Below, one piece after another: positions 14,100-21,308 of a stretch of 27,011 bases of DNA. The position numbers were made by a program, and so were the translations under genes. Numbering within the stretch: position 1 is the first letter of the stretch; every line of letters begins with the position of its first letter. This DNA is from Thermoproteota archaeon (GTDB lineage: Archaea; Thermoproteota; Methanomethylicia; Methanomethylicales; B66-G16), in NCBI GenBank assembly GCA_003649085.1, contig QMQV01000010.1:1-27011 (forward strand). Reading direction: 5' to 3'. Under the pieces are notes generated by a model. It was not told where the DNA came from, made no database searches, and worked only from the letters and a program-made list of their open reading frames with translations.

Positions 14100-15269
14100 C
14101 TAAACGGGTAATATCACTATGTCCTTCATGGCCTTCCACGGGTTATCTCCAACTAATGAGCCTTTAACGCTAAGATCCCATGGGCTTGCTTTCCTGCTAT
14201 AAGTGCACTCGCATAAGTAATAGTGCTTCCCCTCATGACTTACATATTGAGGGGTTCTTCCATAGGCTAAGGGCGTTAGAGGCTTTGAACTTAAAGCTAC
14301 CCCAACCATGGCGTGTGCGAAGAAGTTCACGCCATCTGAACTTACCCTGCACAGGATTAGTGCTGTATCGACGCCTCCAGCTTTCATTAAGGAAGCTGCT
14401 AGCACGGCTAGGTTGTCGCAGTCACCTACGTTTTCAACAATCGTCTCAACTGGGTATTTACAGTACAGCGTACGAGCATAGTTTATCTGATGGACTATCT
14501 GTAAAACTAGGTTTGCGTAAAGCTCATCGTTTAAGCCTGATATCTCCCTCAGCTGCTCAGCTATTTGCTTAATATATTGGTCATCGTAGGTGACAAAGTC
14601 CATGAAAAGCTCACGCAACCTTTCAACTCTGTCCTCAATTACCGCATACTCTCTCGTGACGTTGAGCCTATAGTGTAGGTAGTCTTGTGCAGCTATCTTA
14701 AGCTCAATAAGCTTGTATGAGTGTAGACGATAGTTATACACCTTAAAGCTCCTGAAGTAGGCTATTTCACTTAGCTGGTCTGAAAGCTTCCTGTTATATT
14801 CTTCAGATTGGTTTAGCTTTAGCTCAAGTTCTTGTCTTAAACGCTTGTTTTCAGACATCAACTTAGTGTAGTTCTCTAATAGCTCTTGGTAGCTTTGATT
14901 AAGAGCTGTGTAGTTTTGAAGAAGGCTTTCATAGAGCTTTACGAAGTTTGAGAAGTTTTCCTTAAGTTTTTGAAGTTCAAGATTTAAAAAGCTGTAGCTT
15001 ATGCTTATGTTCGCCAACACGTCTTCAACGGAGTTTAAGCGCTGGTTTACGGTGGAAATATTTGCTGACAAAGAGCTTATTGTCTGGTTAAGAGCTTTAA
15101 CTTCATTAGCGTGTCTTTGCAGAGCTCCCTTTAAATCACTTATCTCATTAACGGCAACTTCGAGCCTTACGCTAAGCTGAGCTAGCTGTGTCATCGCGTG
15201 TGTCGTTGTGAAGAATTGAGCAGCTAATAACGCTAAGATTAAGATTGTTAATAGCGTGTTTTTCTTCAA
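14100..15269 (-). CDS. Secreted coiled-coil protein with transglutaminase-like domain
   Basis: A 389-residue exported protein. It has a signal peptide or anchor at residues 5-25, a long coiled coil at about 30-170, and a C-terminal transglutaminase-like (papain-fold) domain. Catalytic residues are visible as Cys284 in NVGDCDNLAVL, His319 in FFAHAMVG and an acidic residue near Glu354 in LCECTY. Nine N-x-S/T sequons (for example N61, N70, N87, N105, N119, N124, N133, N153, N203) stud the stalk, suggesting a glycosylated cell-surface protein. Such domains act as peptidases or crosslinking enzymes. The start is TTG 15269 with GAGGT upstream. It is the last gene of the minus-strand operon, 8 bp after pyruvate kinase. 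Confidence 0.82.
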   Translation of the reverse strand: MKKNTLLTILILALLAAQFFTTTHAMTQLAQLSVRLEVAVNEISDLKGALQRHANEVKALNQTISSLSANISTVNQRLNSVEDVLANISISYSFLNLELQKLKENFSNFVKLYESLLQNYTALNQSYQELLENYTKLMSENKRLRQELELKLNQSEEYNRKLSDQLSEIAYFRSFKVYNYRLHSYKLIELKIAAQDYLHYRLNVTREYAVIEDRVERLRELFMDFVTYDDQYIKQIAEQLREISGLNDELYANLVLQIVHQINYARTLYCKYPVETIVENVGDCDNLAVLAASLMKAGGVDTALILCRVSSDGVNFFAHAMVGVALSSKPLTPLAYGRTPQYVSHEGKHYYLCECTYSRKASPWDLSVKGSLVGDNPWKAMKDIVILPV

Positions 15270-15277
15270 AAATTGCC

Positions 15278-16687
15278 TTACCTCTTAGAAGTAACTTGGA
15301 CGATTTTCACTATGTGTACAGGTTCATCCCTAAGTCCATATGTTAGCAACGCCACGTCACCTTCCACAAGCTTACCTTGATCTACAAGCGCGTTAAGTGT
15401 TTTATCAAGCCCATCCGAATAGTCTTTTGCCTCTACGTATAATGGCTCAATACCCCATATTACTGAAAGCTCTCTCAAAGCTCTTTTATTTGGCGAAGCA
15501 GCGTACACCTTAACTTTTGGTCTGAAGCGAGCTATTCTCAAGGCAGTTAGCCCAGACTTCGTGAAGACAGCTATTTTAGAACCTATGTTTTCAGCTAGCT
15601 CAACAACGCCGTATGCGAACTTCTCATGCTTCTTATCTCCTGGTGGAGGTGATCTACGAGGCTTAACTTGACCTTCATATGTCTTTATAATACGCTTAAG
15701 CCACTTAACAGCTTCAACCGGATATTTGCCTACTGCGGTTTCGCCTGTTAAAATCAGCATGTCGATGCCTTCGAGTATGGCTTGGACCACGTCGACCATC
15801 TCGCTACGCGTAGGCGAGGGGCTATTGATCATTGAAGTTAACAGTTGAGTTGCCAAGGCAACTGGTTTTCCGCTTCTAATACATGTCTCAACAATCATTT
15901 GCTGAAGCTGCGGTATTCTCTCAAGTGGAAAGTGAACTCCTAGGTCCCCTCTAGCTACGAGAATAGCATCTGAGCAATTGACAATTTCAGAGAGGTTAGC
16001 TATTGCAGATCTAGTCTCTATCTTCGACATCACCTTAGCGTATCCACCGAAGCCGCGGATGAGTATTTTAATTGCTTCGATGTCGCTTGCTCTGCGCACA
16101 TAGCTTAAGCCTATGTAGTTAAAGTCATTTGATAGAGCAAACCTAAGCCTCTCCATGTCTGCTTCATGAAGCAGCGGCAACTCAATCTCCTTACCTAAGA
16201 CGACGATAGCTTTGTTCGACGTAATCGTGCCCGGAGTCAAGGCTTTAAAAGCTATGTGATCTTCAGAGACCTCAATTGCTTCTAGCTTTAACATGCCGTC
16301 ATCCATTGCTATCACGTCGCCACGCACAATCTCTCTGAAAAGCTCACGACATGGTATTGGGAAGACTTTTTCCTCCAAGCCTACTTGATCAGATAGCGTT
16401 GCGATCACGATATCTCCTGGGGATACAGGTATGGGTTGGAGTAGGGAGCCTACTCTAATTGAGGGGCCTTGAAGATCCCCCTCTAAAGCGAGTGGTCTAC
16501 CTACGTAGTCCTCCGACTCCCGTATTATCTTCACATACTCCCTCCATTCTTCCTTAGTTCCATGACTAAAGTTTATTCGAAAGCCATCTACCCCCTCTTT
16601 AGCCATAGCTAGGATAATCTCACTCGACGATGAGGCAGGACCTATTGTAGCTATTACCTTAACTAAGCTCACTAGCTTAGACCTCAC
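15278..16687 (-). CDS. pyk: Pyruvate kinase
   Basis: A 469-residue pyruvate kinase, the last step of glycolysis (phosphoenolpyruvate + ADP to pyruvate + ATP). It has IATIGPAS near the start, substrate residues in FRINFSH (Arg37, Asn39, Ser41), the B domain at about 70-165, the catalytic Lys222 and metal ligand Glu224 in SKIET, Asp248 in ARGDLG, and Thr280 in ALATQ. The C-terminal regulatory domain is present, so length is normal. The start is GTG 16687, whose bases overlap the stop of the upstream primase-like gene as GTGA, indicating translational coupling. It is the third gene of the four-gene minus-strand operon. Confidence 0.95.
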   Translation of the reverse strand: MRSKLVSLVKVIATIGPASSSSEIILAMAKEGVDGFRINFSHGTKEEWREYVKIIRESEDYVGRPLALEGDLQGPSIRVGSLLQPIPVSPGDIVIATLSDQVGLEEKVFPIPCRELFREIVRGDVIAMDDGMLKLEAIEVSEDHIAFKALTPGTITSNKAIVVLGKEIELPLLHEADMERLRFALSNDFNYIGLSYVRRASDIEAIKILIRGFGGYAKVMSKIETRSAIANLSEIVNCSDAILVARGDLGVHFPLERIPQLQQMIVETCIRSGKPVALATQLLTSMINSPSPTRSEMVDVVQAILEGIDMLILTGETAVGKYPVEAVKWLKRIIKTYEGQVKPRRSPPPGDKKHEKFAYGVVELAENIGSKIAVFTKSGLTALRIARFRPKVKVYAASPNKRALRELSVIWGIEPLYVEAKDYSDGLDKTLNALVDQGKLVEGDVALLTYGLRDEPVHIVKIVQVTSKR

Positions 16688-18138
16688 TTAAACTGTTTGA
16701 AAATCTCATCTAAGGTTTTATGTGCTCCTCGTTTCTTTTTAACTACGACATCGATGAAACTATCTCTAACTGGCTTATACACTTCGTTGAAGAACTTCTG
16801 TTGGTCTTGTAGGTAGGATTGTGGGAAGCTCTTCAAGTACTCAATAGCAGCTTTCCAAGCTTCTTCATATGGTATGACAGAGGATATGTTTAAAGCTATT
16901 TGGCGATCGTAGTCTTTAGGCGTTTGAACTACTCCTCCCATTGTAAACCATCCAGAATCTGTTACGAAAACTTCCTCGCCACATACTTGTGTTAGCTTAG
17001 CCCCTCTAGCCTCTTTCTCCTCTTTTTCAGCTTCCCTTGCCTTAGCCGCTGCTAGATGTGCTTTAACGTCTCTCGCATGGTGTTTTGCCCAAGCATAGAA
17101 GATTGCTCTATTTAAGCCAAAGGACTTTGCCTTGTCTAAGTCACCAGTCAATAAGTAGTATCTAGCTGCTTGCAGTAACGCCATTACCTGAAATCTACCT
17201 ATCTTAGCAGCTTGAGGCTTTTCCTCTAAGGCTATCGAGGTTGCCTTAGCTTCCTTAACTCCTTCAGCCCAGCCTCTATAGCCTCCAACAGCAGCTAAAG
17301 CTTCAATAGCTAGGTTATCCGCCTCCCCTTCAACGTACCCCTTCCAGCTGACGTCGTGTTTAAAAGACTCTAAGTTAGCCCAGCTTACGTCAAACTGATC
17401 TAAGGCGTTGAGCTTAAAGCATACACAACACAGGTCGTGCCTCCTGTGCAAGGATAGCGGGGCTGTGAAAACTCGCTTAATGTCTATCTCGTTTTCCACC
17501 TTAACCTTGCCATTACTCCTCATCACTATTGGCATTAGCTTATCCTTTAAGGCACGTAGCGTATACTCGACTATGGAGAAAGCTACGTCAAGTGGGTTAT
17601 GCTTAGACAGCAGATCGCTTGAAAAAGCCCTTTCGTGAATGTGCACGTGGCAGCCTTCACCAGACCACTTTATGAAAACGGATTTCCTAACCCCTTTTTG
17701 CTCTAAAAACTCGGCAATAACCCCAGCGGCTTCTAAAACTTGTTTCCAAGAGCTAAGTTCACCGTCAATATCCCATATTGGCGAGCATAAAGCTATGTTA
17801 TGTGGGTCATCCAAATCCCTTTCTTCTTCAAGCCTTCGATAAACATTTATAGAGCCGTAGACGGTTCTCGGCCTTACGCCTTTATATGTAGCTAATAACC
17901 CCTCAAGGTCCTCCGGCTTACTTACCTTAAGTGGCTTACCATTATGAGCATACCTTAAGAAAACTCTGCTAGCTGGACCACCGCCTTCTAAGGCAACCCA
18001 TCTGCCACTACAATAAGCAGCGATTTCCTCTCTCACAAGGGGGTTTGAATAATGTTTTAACACTAAGTCGTAGCTCAAGAGATTGTCCCTATAGGAGAAA
18101 GCTTTAGAGCAGTAGAAATGCGTTGTTATCTCCAGCAT
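16684..18138 (-). CDS. Archaeo-eukaryotic primase (AEP) superfamily protein, PriS-like
   Basis: A 484-residue protein whose first half has the three signature motifs of the PriS small primase subunit. These are metal-binding WDID (Asp123, Asp125), SGEGCHVHI (Ser159, Gly162, His164), and IDIKRVFTAPLSLHR with Asp219 and His231. The upstream YGSINVY matches the strand before motif I in PriS. It differs from the replicative subunit: the zinc knuckle usually found between motifs I and II is absent, and a helical C-terminal extension of about 220 residues includes a charged EKEEKEA stretch. It could be a second, specialised primase or polymerase, or a divergent PriS. Start ATG 18138, 19 bp after the TIM-barrel gene; its stop overlaps the pyruvate kinase start by 4 bp. 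Confidence 0.82.
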   Translation of the reverse strand: MLEITTHFYCSKAFSYRDNLLSYDLVLKHYSNPLVREEIAAYCSGRWVALEGGGPASRVFLRYAHNGKPLKVSKPEDLEGLLATYKGVRPRTVYGSINVYRRLEEERDLDDPHNIALCSPIWDIDGELSSWKQVLEAAGVIAEFLEQKGVRKSVFIKWSGEGCHVHIHERAFSSDLLSKHNPLDVAFSIVEYTLRALKDKLMPIVMRSNGKVKVENEIDIKRVFTAPLSLHRRHDLCCVCFKLNALDQFDVSWANLESFKHDVSWKGYVEGEADNLAIEALAAVGGYRGWAEGVKEAKATSIALEEKPQAAKIGRFQVMALLQAARYYLLTGDLDKAKSFGLNRAIFYAWAKHHARDVKAHLAAAKAREAEKEEKEARGAKLTQVCGEEVFVTDSGWFTMGGVVQTPKDYDRQIALNISSVIPYEEAWKAAIEYLKSFPQSYLQDQQKFFNEVYKPVRDSFIDVVVKKKRGAHKTLDEIFKQFK

Positions 18139-18157
18139 TTAAACTACGTGAGACTAA

Positions 18158-18928
18158 CTAAAGGTTAAGTGAAAATGCGTATTCAGCTAACTCTTCAACC
18201 TCCTCTTCTGAAGCAACTCCTACGACAGCTGCTGATGCCTTAAACTCCTTTAAGACGAAGTCGAGAGCTTCCTTAAGCTTCAGCTTACCAGCAGCTAGAC
18301 ATTTTTTAGCTATTATCGGCTTAGTAGCTTTCTTCAGGACCTCAAATGTCATCCTAGGATCTGGCTCCATGAACTCGCCTAGCTTATTTATTGGGGCGAA
18401 GTAGAAGTCTACGTCTAAGCTTGCTTGTTCTAAAGCTGCTATCGTATTCCCAGGAATATGCGTAGCCACTCCAACTACGTGACCTAGAGCTTTAAGCTGA
18501 GATACGATTGACGAAAGCTTGCTTATTGAAGTTCTTGAGGAAGCCTCTCTATCAACCATGCTAGCGTGCAACGCTACCAAAGTGGGAGCAGCTTTCCTGA
18601 CAACTTCATACTCCTTCCAAAAACGAGCGAAACCCCACATTCCGCACGTAGCGAAAACGAAGGGCTTAACCTTCGTTCTCCTTTGAGCTTCAAGCAATGC
18701 ATCTACGACTTTCTCAACGCTTAACACGTTAAAGCCTGTTATGCCAAGCTTCAAAGCCCTAACGTATATCTTGACCATGTTCTCAGGGTTTCCTAAAAAC
18801 TTCTCAGCGTATATCATTGCTCGCCAGCCAAACTGCCCAGCTCCTGTAAAGGGACTACTACCAACCATGACTTTTGGGACTTCAACACCAGCAATTTTAG
18901 TAAAAGGCTGATTCACAAAAAGAACCAT
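18158..18928 (-). CDS. TIM-barrel-like protein of unknown function
   Basis: A 256-residue soluble protein whose alternating strands and helices read as a (beta/alpha)8 barrel: PKVMVGSSPFTGAG near the start, FVFATCGMWG, TLVALHASMVDRE, GHVVGVATHIPGN, VDFYFAPINK, KPIIAKKCLAAG and AAVVGVASEEE. The last strand followed by EEVEELAEYA resembles the ends of aldo/keto reductase-like and aldolase-like proteins. No cofactor motif can be assigned. Start ATG 18928, with a TATA-like GATAAAAG about 18 nt upstream. It is the first gene of the minus-strand operon leading to the AEP-like protein and pyruvate kinase. Confidence 0.68.
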   Translation of the reverse strand: MVLFVNQPFTKIAGVEVPKVMVGSSPFTGAGQFGWRAMIYAEKFLGNPENMVKIYVRALKLGITGFNVLSVEKVVDALLEAQRRTKVKPFVFATCGMWGFARFWKEYEVVRKAAPTLVALHASMVDREASSRTSISKLSSIVSQLKALGHVVGVATHIPGNTIAALEQASLDVDFYFAPINKLGEFMEPDPRMTFEVLKKATKPIIAKKCLAAGKLKLKEALDFVLKEFKASAAVVGVASEEEVEELAEYAFSLNL

Positions 18929-18977
18929 TCGCTTATCGCTCTTTTATCGTTTTTCAGTTAAGGTCATTACTTGATAG

Positions 18978-18985
18978 CTTTAAGC
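18978..18985 (+). promoter_or_regulatory. TATA-like element upstream of the hairpin RNA
   Basis: CTTTAAGC at 18978-18985 lies about 26 nt before position 19008, just ahead of the hairpin that starts at 19016. The next gene has a separate TATA-like GCTTTAAATATG near 19103-19112, so the hairpin appears to have its own promoter. Confidence 0.4.
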
Positions 18986-19009
18986 TTAATAGCTCAGCCG
19001 CTTATCTCT

Positions 19010-19085
19010 AACATAGGCTGGCGATGGGAAGAAGTCCTGGCCTTGCTGACACGTGATGAAGGTCTTCTCCCCAAGCCAGCCTCTT
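19010..19085 (+). ncRNA. Candidate small RNA with kink-loop (H/ACA-like or atypical C/D)
   Basis: A 66-nt imperfect hairpin: GGCTGG (19016-19021) pairs with CCAGCC (19076-19081), GGG-A-AGAA (19026-19033) with TTCT-CCC (19065-19071), and GGCCTT (19039-19044) with AAGGTC (19059-19064). The apical loop carries CTGA (19046-19049), a 3-nt link and GTGATGA (19053-19059), the sequence of an L7Ae-binding kink-loop, with the same link length as in the C/D sRNA at 915-972. Size and layout resemble archaeal single-hairpin H/ACA guide RNAs, but no clear ACA box follows the lower stem. Outer C and D boxes for a C/D RNA are not seen. A promoter-like element sits at the right distance. Confidence 0.5.
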
Positions 19086-19148
19086 AACGGCTTTTAAGGC
19101 TTTAAATATGCGTTAGAGCAAAGTTATGCTCTGAAAGGTGTTTTTCGC

Positions 19149-19472
19149 ATGGAGGTTAGCATGGAGGATTTCAATAAGCTTGACTTAAGGGTTTGCACAG
19201 TATTGTCCGCTGAGAGAATTCCTGGTATGAAAAAGATCTTGAAGGTTAAAGTAGATTTAGGTGGAGAGACCAGAGAGCTTGTTGTCGGGGGAGCTGAATA
19301 TTATCCTCCTGAGTATTTTATAGGCAAGAAGTTCATTATCTTAGCTAACCTACAGCCTAAGAAAATCGCTGGCATTGAGTCACGAGGAATGTTGCTAGCT
19401 GCTGACGTGAACGGAAAGCCTATATGGCTTACTATTGATGGGGATGCTCCAGCTGGAGCTAAAGTTAGGTAA
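19149..19472 (+). CDS. tRNA-binding OB-fold protein (MetRS C-terminal/CsaA-like)
   Basis: A 107-residue single OB-fold of the tRNA-binding (EMAP II-like) type, as found at the C-terminus of methionyl-tRNA synthetase or as separate small proteins in archaea. Diagnostic stretches are FNKLDLRVC (8-16), a strand KKILKVKVDLG, RELVVGG, then ILANLQPKKIAGIESRGMLLAA (64-85). It probably binds tRNA and may boost an aminoacyl-tRNA synthetase in trans, or act as a chaperone-like protein. ATG 19149 has AGGTG about 9 nt before it; ATG 19161 with GGAGG 5 nt upstream is an alternative. No synthetase gene is in the window. Confidence 0.87.
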   Translation: MEVSMEDFNKLDLRVCTVLSAERIPGMKKILKVKVDLGGETRELVVGGAEYYPPEYFIGKKFIILANLQPKKIAGIESRGMLLAADVNGKPIWLTIDGDAPAGAKVR

Positions 19473-19477
19473 AGTGC

Positions 19478-20395
19478 TTAAACAACCATCTCCTCAACTT
19501 CTCCGCTCGCATTAACTTTAAACACCCTTAACTTATCGACGCATAAGTACTCCTTAATCGCTTTGTACGCTCGCTCCTTGCTATCAACTATTGCCCCAGC
19601 AGCCCACTTATGGCCTCCACCGCCAAGCTTTGAAGCCAACTCAGCTGAATCAAACTCGCTATCGACTCGAGCTCCCACGTGCAGTTTGTACCCTCTAACT
19701 CTAGGAGTTAAAGCACATGTTAGCTTTGCTCCTCTCTTCTCAAGCTCAATCATAAGCCCTCTTATTGAAAAGCGCTCTCCATTATCTACATCCATTACCA
19801 TAACCTCAGATATAGGCAATTTCTCTACAAGAGCGTAAGTGGCTATTCTCCTACGCCTATTCTTTTCAATTAACGGCTTTAGAAAAGGCTCTTGAAGCGT
19901 TTTAACGCCTTTGACAGCTAAGAGCTTAGCTAGCTTAACCTTATCACCATAGCTAGCTCCTTTGACAGCGTCGTTTAAATCCCACGCCTCACTTGACGAT
20001 ATGTTAGCTGTGTCGCATTGATTTGCTAGCTCAACGAGTTTAACAGCTTCGCTATCACTTTCTAATTTTAAAGCTTTAATAGCTAAGGAGGCTGCTGAAG
20101 GAGCTTGTGGATCATGATATTCGAGATCTGCTCCAGGCTCATTAGTTTGGTGGTGGTCAACTCTAACCTTAGCTTTCTTAGGTGAAGGCAAATCGGCGAC
20201 GAAATCCCATTTAATAAGCTTAATAATTCCCTTATTAACTTCCCAAGGCTCAGCAAAAACAATGTACGCATCGGGGTTAGCTCTCAAAAACAAAGCAGCC
20301 GATATTATGCCATCAGCATCTCCACCATGAGATAGCCCAAGCTTCTTTGAAAATATCCTTGCTACAAATATGGTTAATGCTCTCCTTAAGTTCAA
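19478..20395 (-). CDS. DHH family phosphoesterase
   Basis: A 305-residue DHH/DHHA1 phosphoesterase. Motif I is HGGDADG (Asp26, Asp28), an aspartate lies in ADLPSPKK, the DHH signature is VDHHQTNEPG (80-88), and a later aspartate is in NQCDTANI. The DHHA1 substrate-binding part ends with the glycine-rich GGGGHKWAAGA at 258-268. Related proteins are RecJ-like 5'-3' exonucleases, nanoRNases and cyclic-dinucleotide phosphodiesterases. The compact length without an OB domain favours a nanoRNase-like or oligonucleotide-degrading role. The start is TTG 20395, as no ATG is available near the N-terminus. It converges with the tRNA-binding gene with 5 bp between stops. Confidence 0.87.
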   Translation of the reverse strand: MNLRRALTIFVARIFSKKLGLSHGGDADGIISAALFLRANPDAYIVFAEPWEVNKGIIKLIKWDFVADLPSPKKAKVRVDHHQTNEPGADLEYHDPQAPSAASLAIKALKLESDSEAVKLVELANQCDTANISSSEAWDLNDAVKGASYGDKVKLAKLLAVKGVKTLQEPFLKPLIEKNRRRRIATYALVEKLPISEVMVMDVDNGERFSIRGLMIELEKRGAKLTCALTPRVRGYKLHVGARVDSEFDSAELASKLGGGGHKWAAGAIVDSKERAYKAIKEYLCVDKLRVFKVNASGEVEEMVV

Positions 20396-20505
20396 AGCTT
20401 AACACCGGGTTGAAGCCTTATACCTACGAGGCCTAAGGCTTAAAGGTTTTCTATCTTAAACACATGAAAGTAAGGTTTAAATTTTGTGCAGTAGCTCAAA
20501 AATAT

Positions 20506-20520
20506 GGAGGTGATGCCTCC
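20506..20520 (+). promoter_or_regulatory. Ribosome binding site inside a small hairpin
   Basis: GGAGG TGATG CCTCC is a perfect 5-bp stem with a 5-nt loop that contains the strong Shine-Dalgarno GGAGGTGAT and ends directly before the GTG start at 20521. A TATA-like GTTTAAATTT lies at about 20474-20483, so the mRNA would begin near 20500 and the hairpin would be almost at its 5' end. It may limit translation until melted by heat or a factor. Confidence 0.55.
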
Positions 20521-20772
20521 GTGGCTTGGTACCCTGGATATGGTTGGGGAGGAGGCTGGGGTAGAGGCTGGTTTGGACCTTGGCCTGGCAGAGGACCATT
20601 CAGCTACTTGCCACCGTGGCAGAGACCAGGATGGCTCTTTGGCAGAGGAGCTTGTTGGTGGCTCTTTGGCTATCCATGGGCATACTACTATAGACCGCCA
20701 TTCTTTCCGTTCATGCCCTACTACGGCTACATGCCATATTACCCATTCGTATACCCGCCGTTTTACTGGTAA
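20521..20772 (+). CDS. Aromatic/glycine-rich miniprotein, DUF5320-like
   Basis: An 83-residue protein extremely rich in Trp, Tyr, Gly, Pro and Phe. It opens with AWYPGYGWGGGWGRGWFGPW, followed by GPFSYLPPWQRPGWLFGRG and a tail of Pro-Tyr-Phe repeats. The GRGPFSYLPPWQRPGW part resembles DUF5320 proteins as I remember them; their role is unknown. I chose GTG 20521 because it has GGAGGTGAT just upstream. A longer frame from ATG 20464 would start inside the TATA-like sequence. There is no signal peptide and little charge, so it may be embedded in a larger assembly or membrane-associated. A second miniprotein gene follows 17 bp downstream. Confidence 0.75.
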   Translation: MAWYPGYGWGGGWGRGWFGPWPGRGPFSYLPPWQRPGWLFGRGACWWLFGYPWAYYYRPPFFPFMPYYGYMPYYPFVYPPFYW

Positions 20773-20789
20773 AAGGTAGGTGACAACGA

Positions 20790-20966
20790 GTGTATTGGTG
20801 GTATGGCTATCCGCCATATCCACCAATGCCATATGACATAGGGTACCTAATGACTACAATGATGTATTGGATGTTCTACCCATACTACTACGCCATGATG
20901 TTCGAGATGTTCAAAACCGCCCTAGAAGCGTGGAAGAAAGCATTAGAAGCTATGCCTAAGGCTTAA
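20790..20966 (+). CDS. 58-residue Tyr/Met/Trp-rich miniprotein
   Basis: The GTG at 20790, with AGGTGA about 6 nt upstream, opens a 58-codon frame ending in TAA at 20964-20966. The N-terminus is YWWYGYPPYPPMPYD, then a Met/Tyr-rich stretch (MTTMMYWMFYPYYYAMMFEMF) and an amphipathic charged helix ending LEAWKKALEAMPKA. Its unusual composition matches the preceding DUF5320-like miniprotein, and the gap between the two genes is 17 bp, so they are probably made from one mRNA. It is too short for common gene-size cut-offs. Function unknown; the pair may bind each other, metal, or membrane. Confidence 0.7.
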   Translation: MYWWYGYPPYPPMPYDIGYLMTTMMYWMFYPYYYAMMFEMFKTALEAWKKALEAMPKA

Positions 20967-20993
20967 CGCCTCTACCCCTAATATCCCTATTTT

Positions 20994-21308
20994 TTACCAA
21001 CTTAACAGTTTTTCAGCTTCTTCTCCTAAAACTATGTGAGCTATCTTTAACACGTTAGATAGTGTAGGGTTGCGCCTAGTTTTCTGAATTATTGGCTTAT
21101 ACTCTGGATGTTCGTAGATTAGCATTCTAGCCATTTCCTCGAAAAGCTTGCGTCCCTCGCTATTTAGATAGTCATGCGAAAAGTAGCTGGACATGTTTTG
21201 GAGCAAGATTTTCATTAAATTCTTGACATCAGGTCCTATGCTTTTACTCATTTTGTAACTCGATTTTTCTGTCAACACGCCTCTATATTTTAGGCTTTTT
21301 AGATTCAA
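20994..21308 (-). CDS. Small helical protein downstream of the V4R gene, unknown
   Basis: A 104-residue, all-helical, cysteine-free protein that I do not recognise. Recognisable pieces are MKILLQNMSSYFSHDYL, GRKLFEEMARMLIYEHPEY and SNVLKIAHIVLGEEAEKLL. The longest frame starts at ATG 21308 and overlaps the end of the V4R gene by 26 bp. Starts at GTG 21278 or TTG 21275, which follow GAGG, or ATG 21251 would avoid the overlap. It is in the same operon as the V4R protein and could be its partner or regulator. Confidence 0.65.
   Translation of the reverse strand: MNLKSLKYRGVLTEKSSYKMSKSIGPDVKNLMKILLQNMSSYFSHDYLNSEGRKLFEEMARMLIYEHPEYKPIIQKTRRNPTLSNVLKIAHIVLGEEAEKLLSW

Noticed and set aside
19022..19075. 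Full C/D box sRNA reading of the K-loop hairpin
   Set aside because: Inner CTGA and GTGATGA are perfect, but no C box lies about 12 nt upstream and CAAG stands where the D box should be.
20464..20520. Longer N-terminus for the DUF5320-like protein from ATG 20464
   Set aside because: This stretch contains the TATA-like sequence and the strong ribosome binding site of the GTG at 20521, so it is leader rather than protein.
20440..20832. Minus-strand 130-codon frame opposite the two miniproteins
   Set aside because: It is an antisense shadow without a promoter or ribosome binding site, and its composition mirrors the aromatic-rich plus-strand genes.
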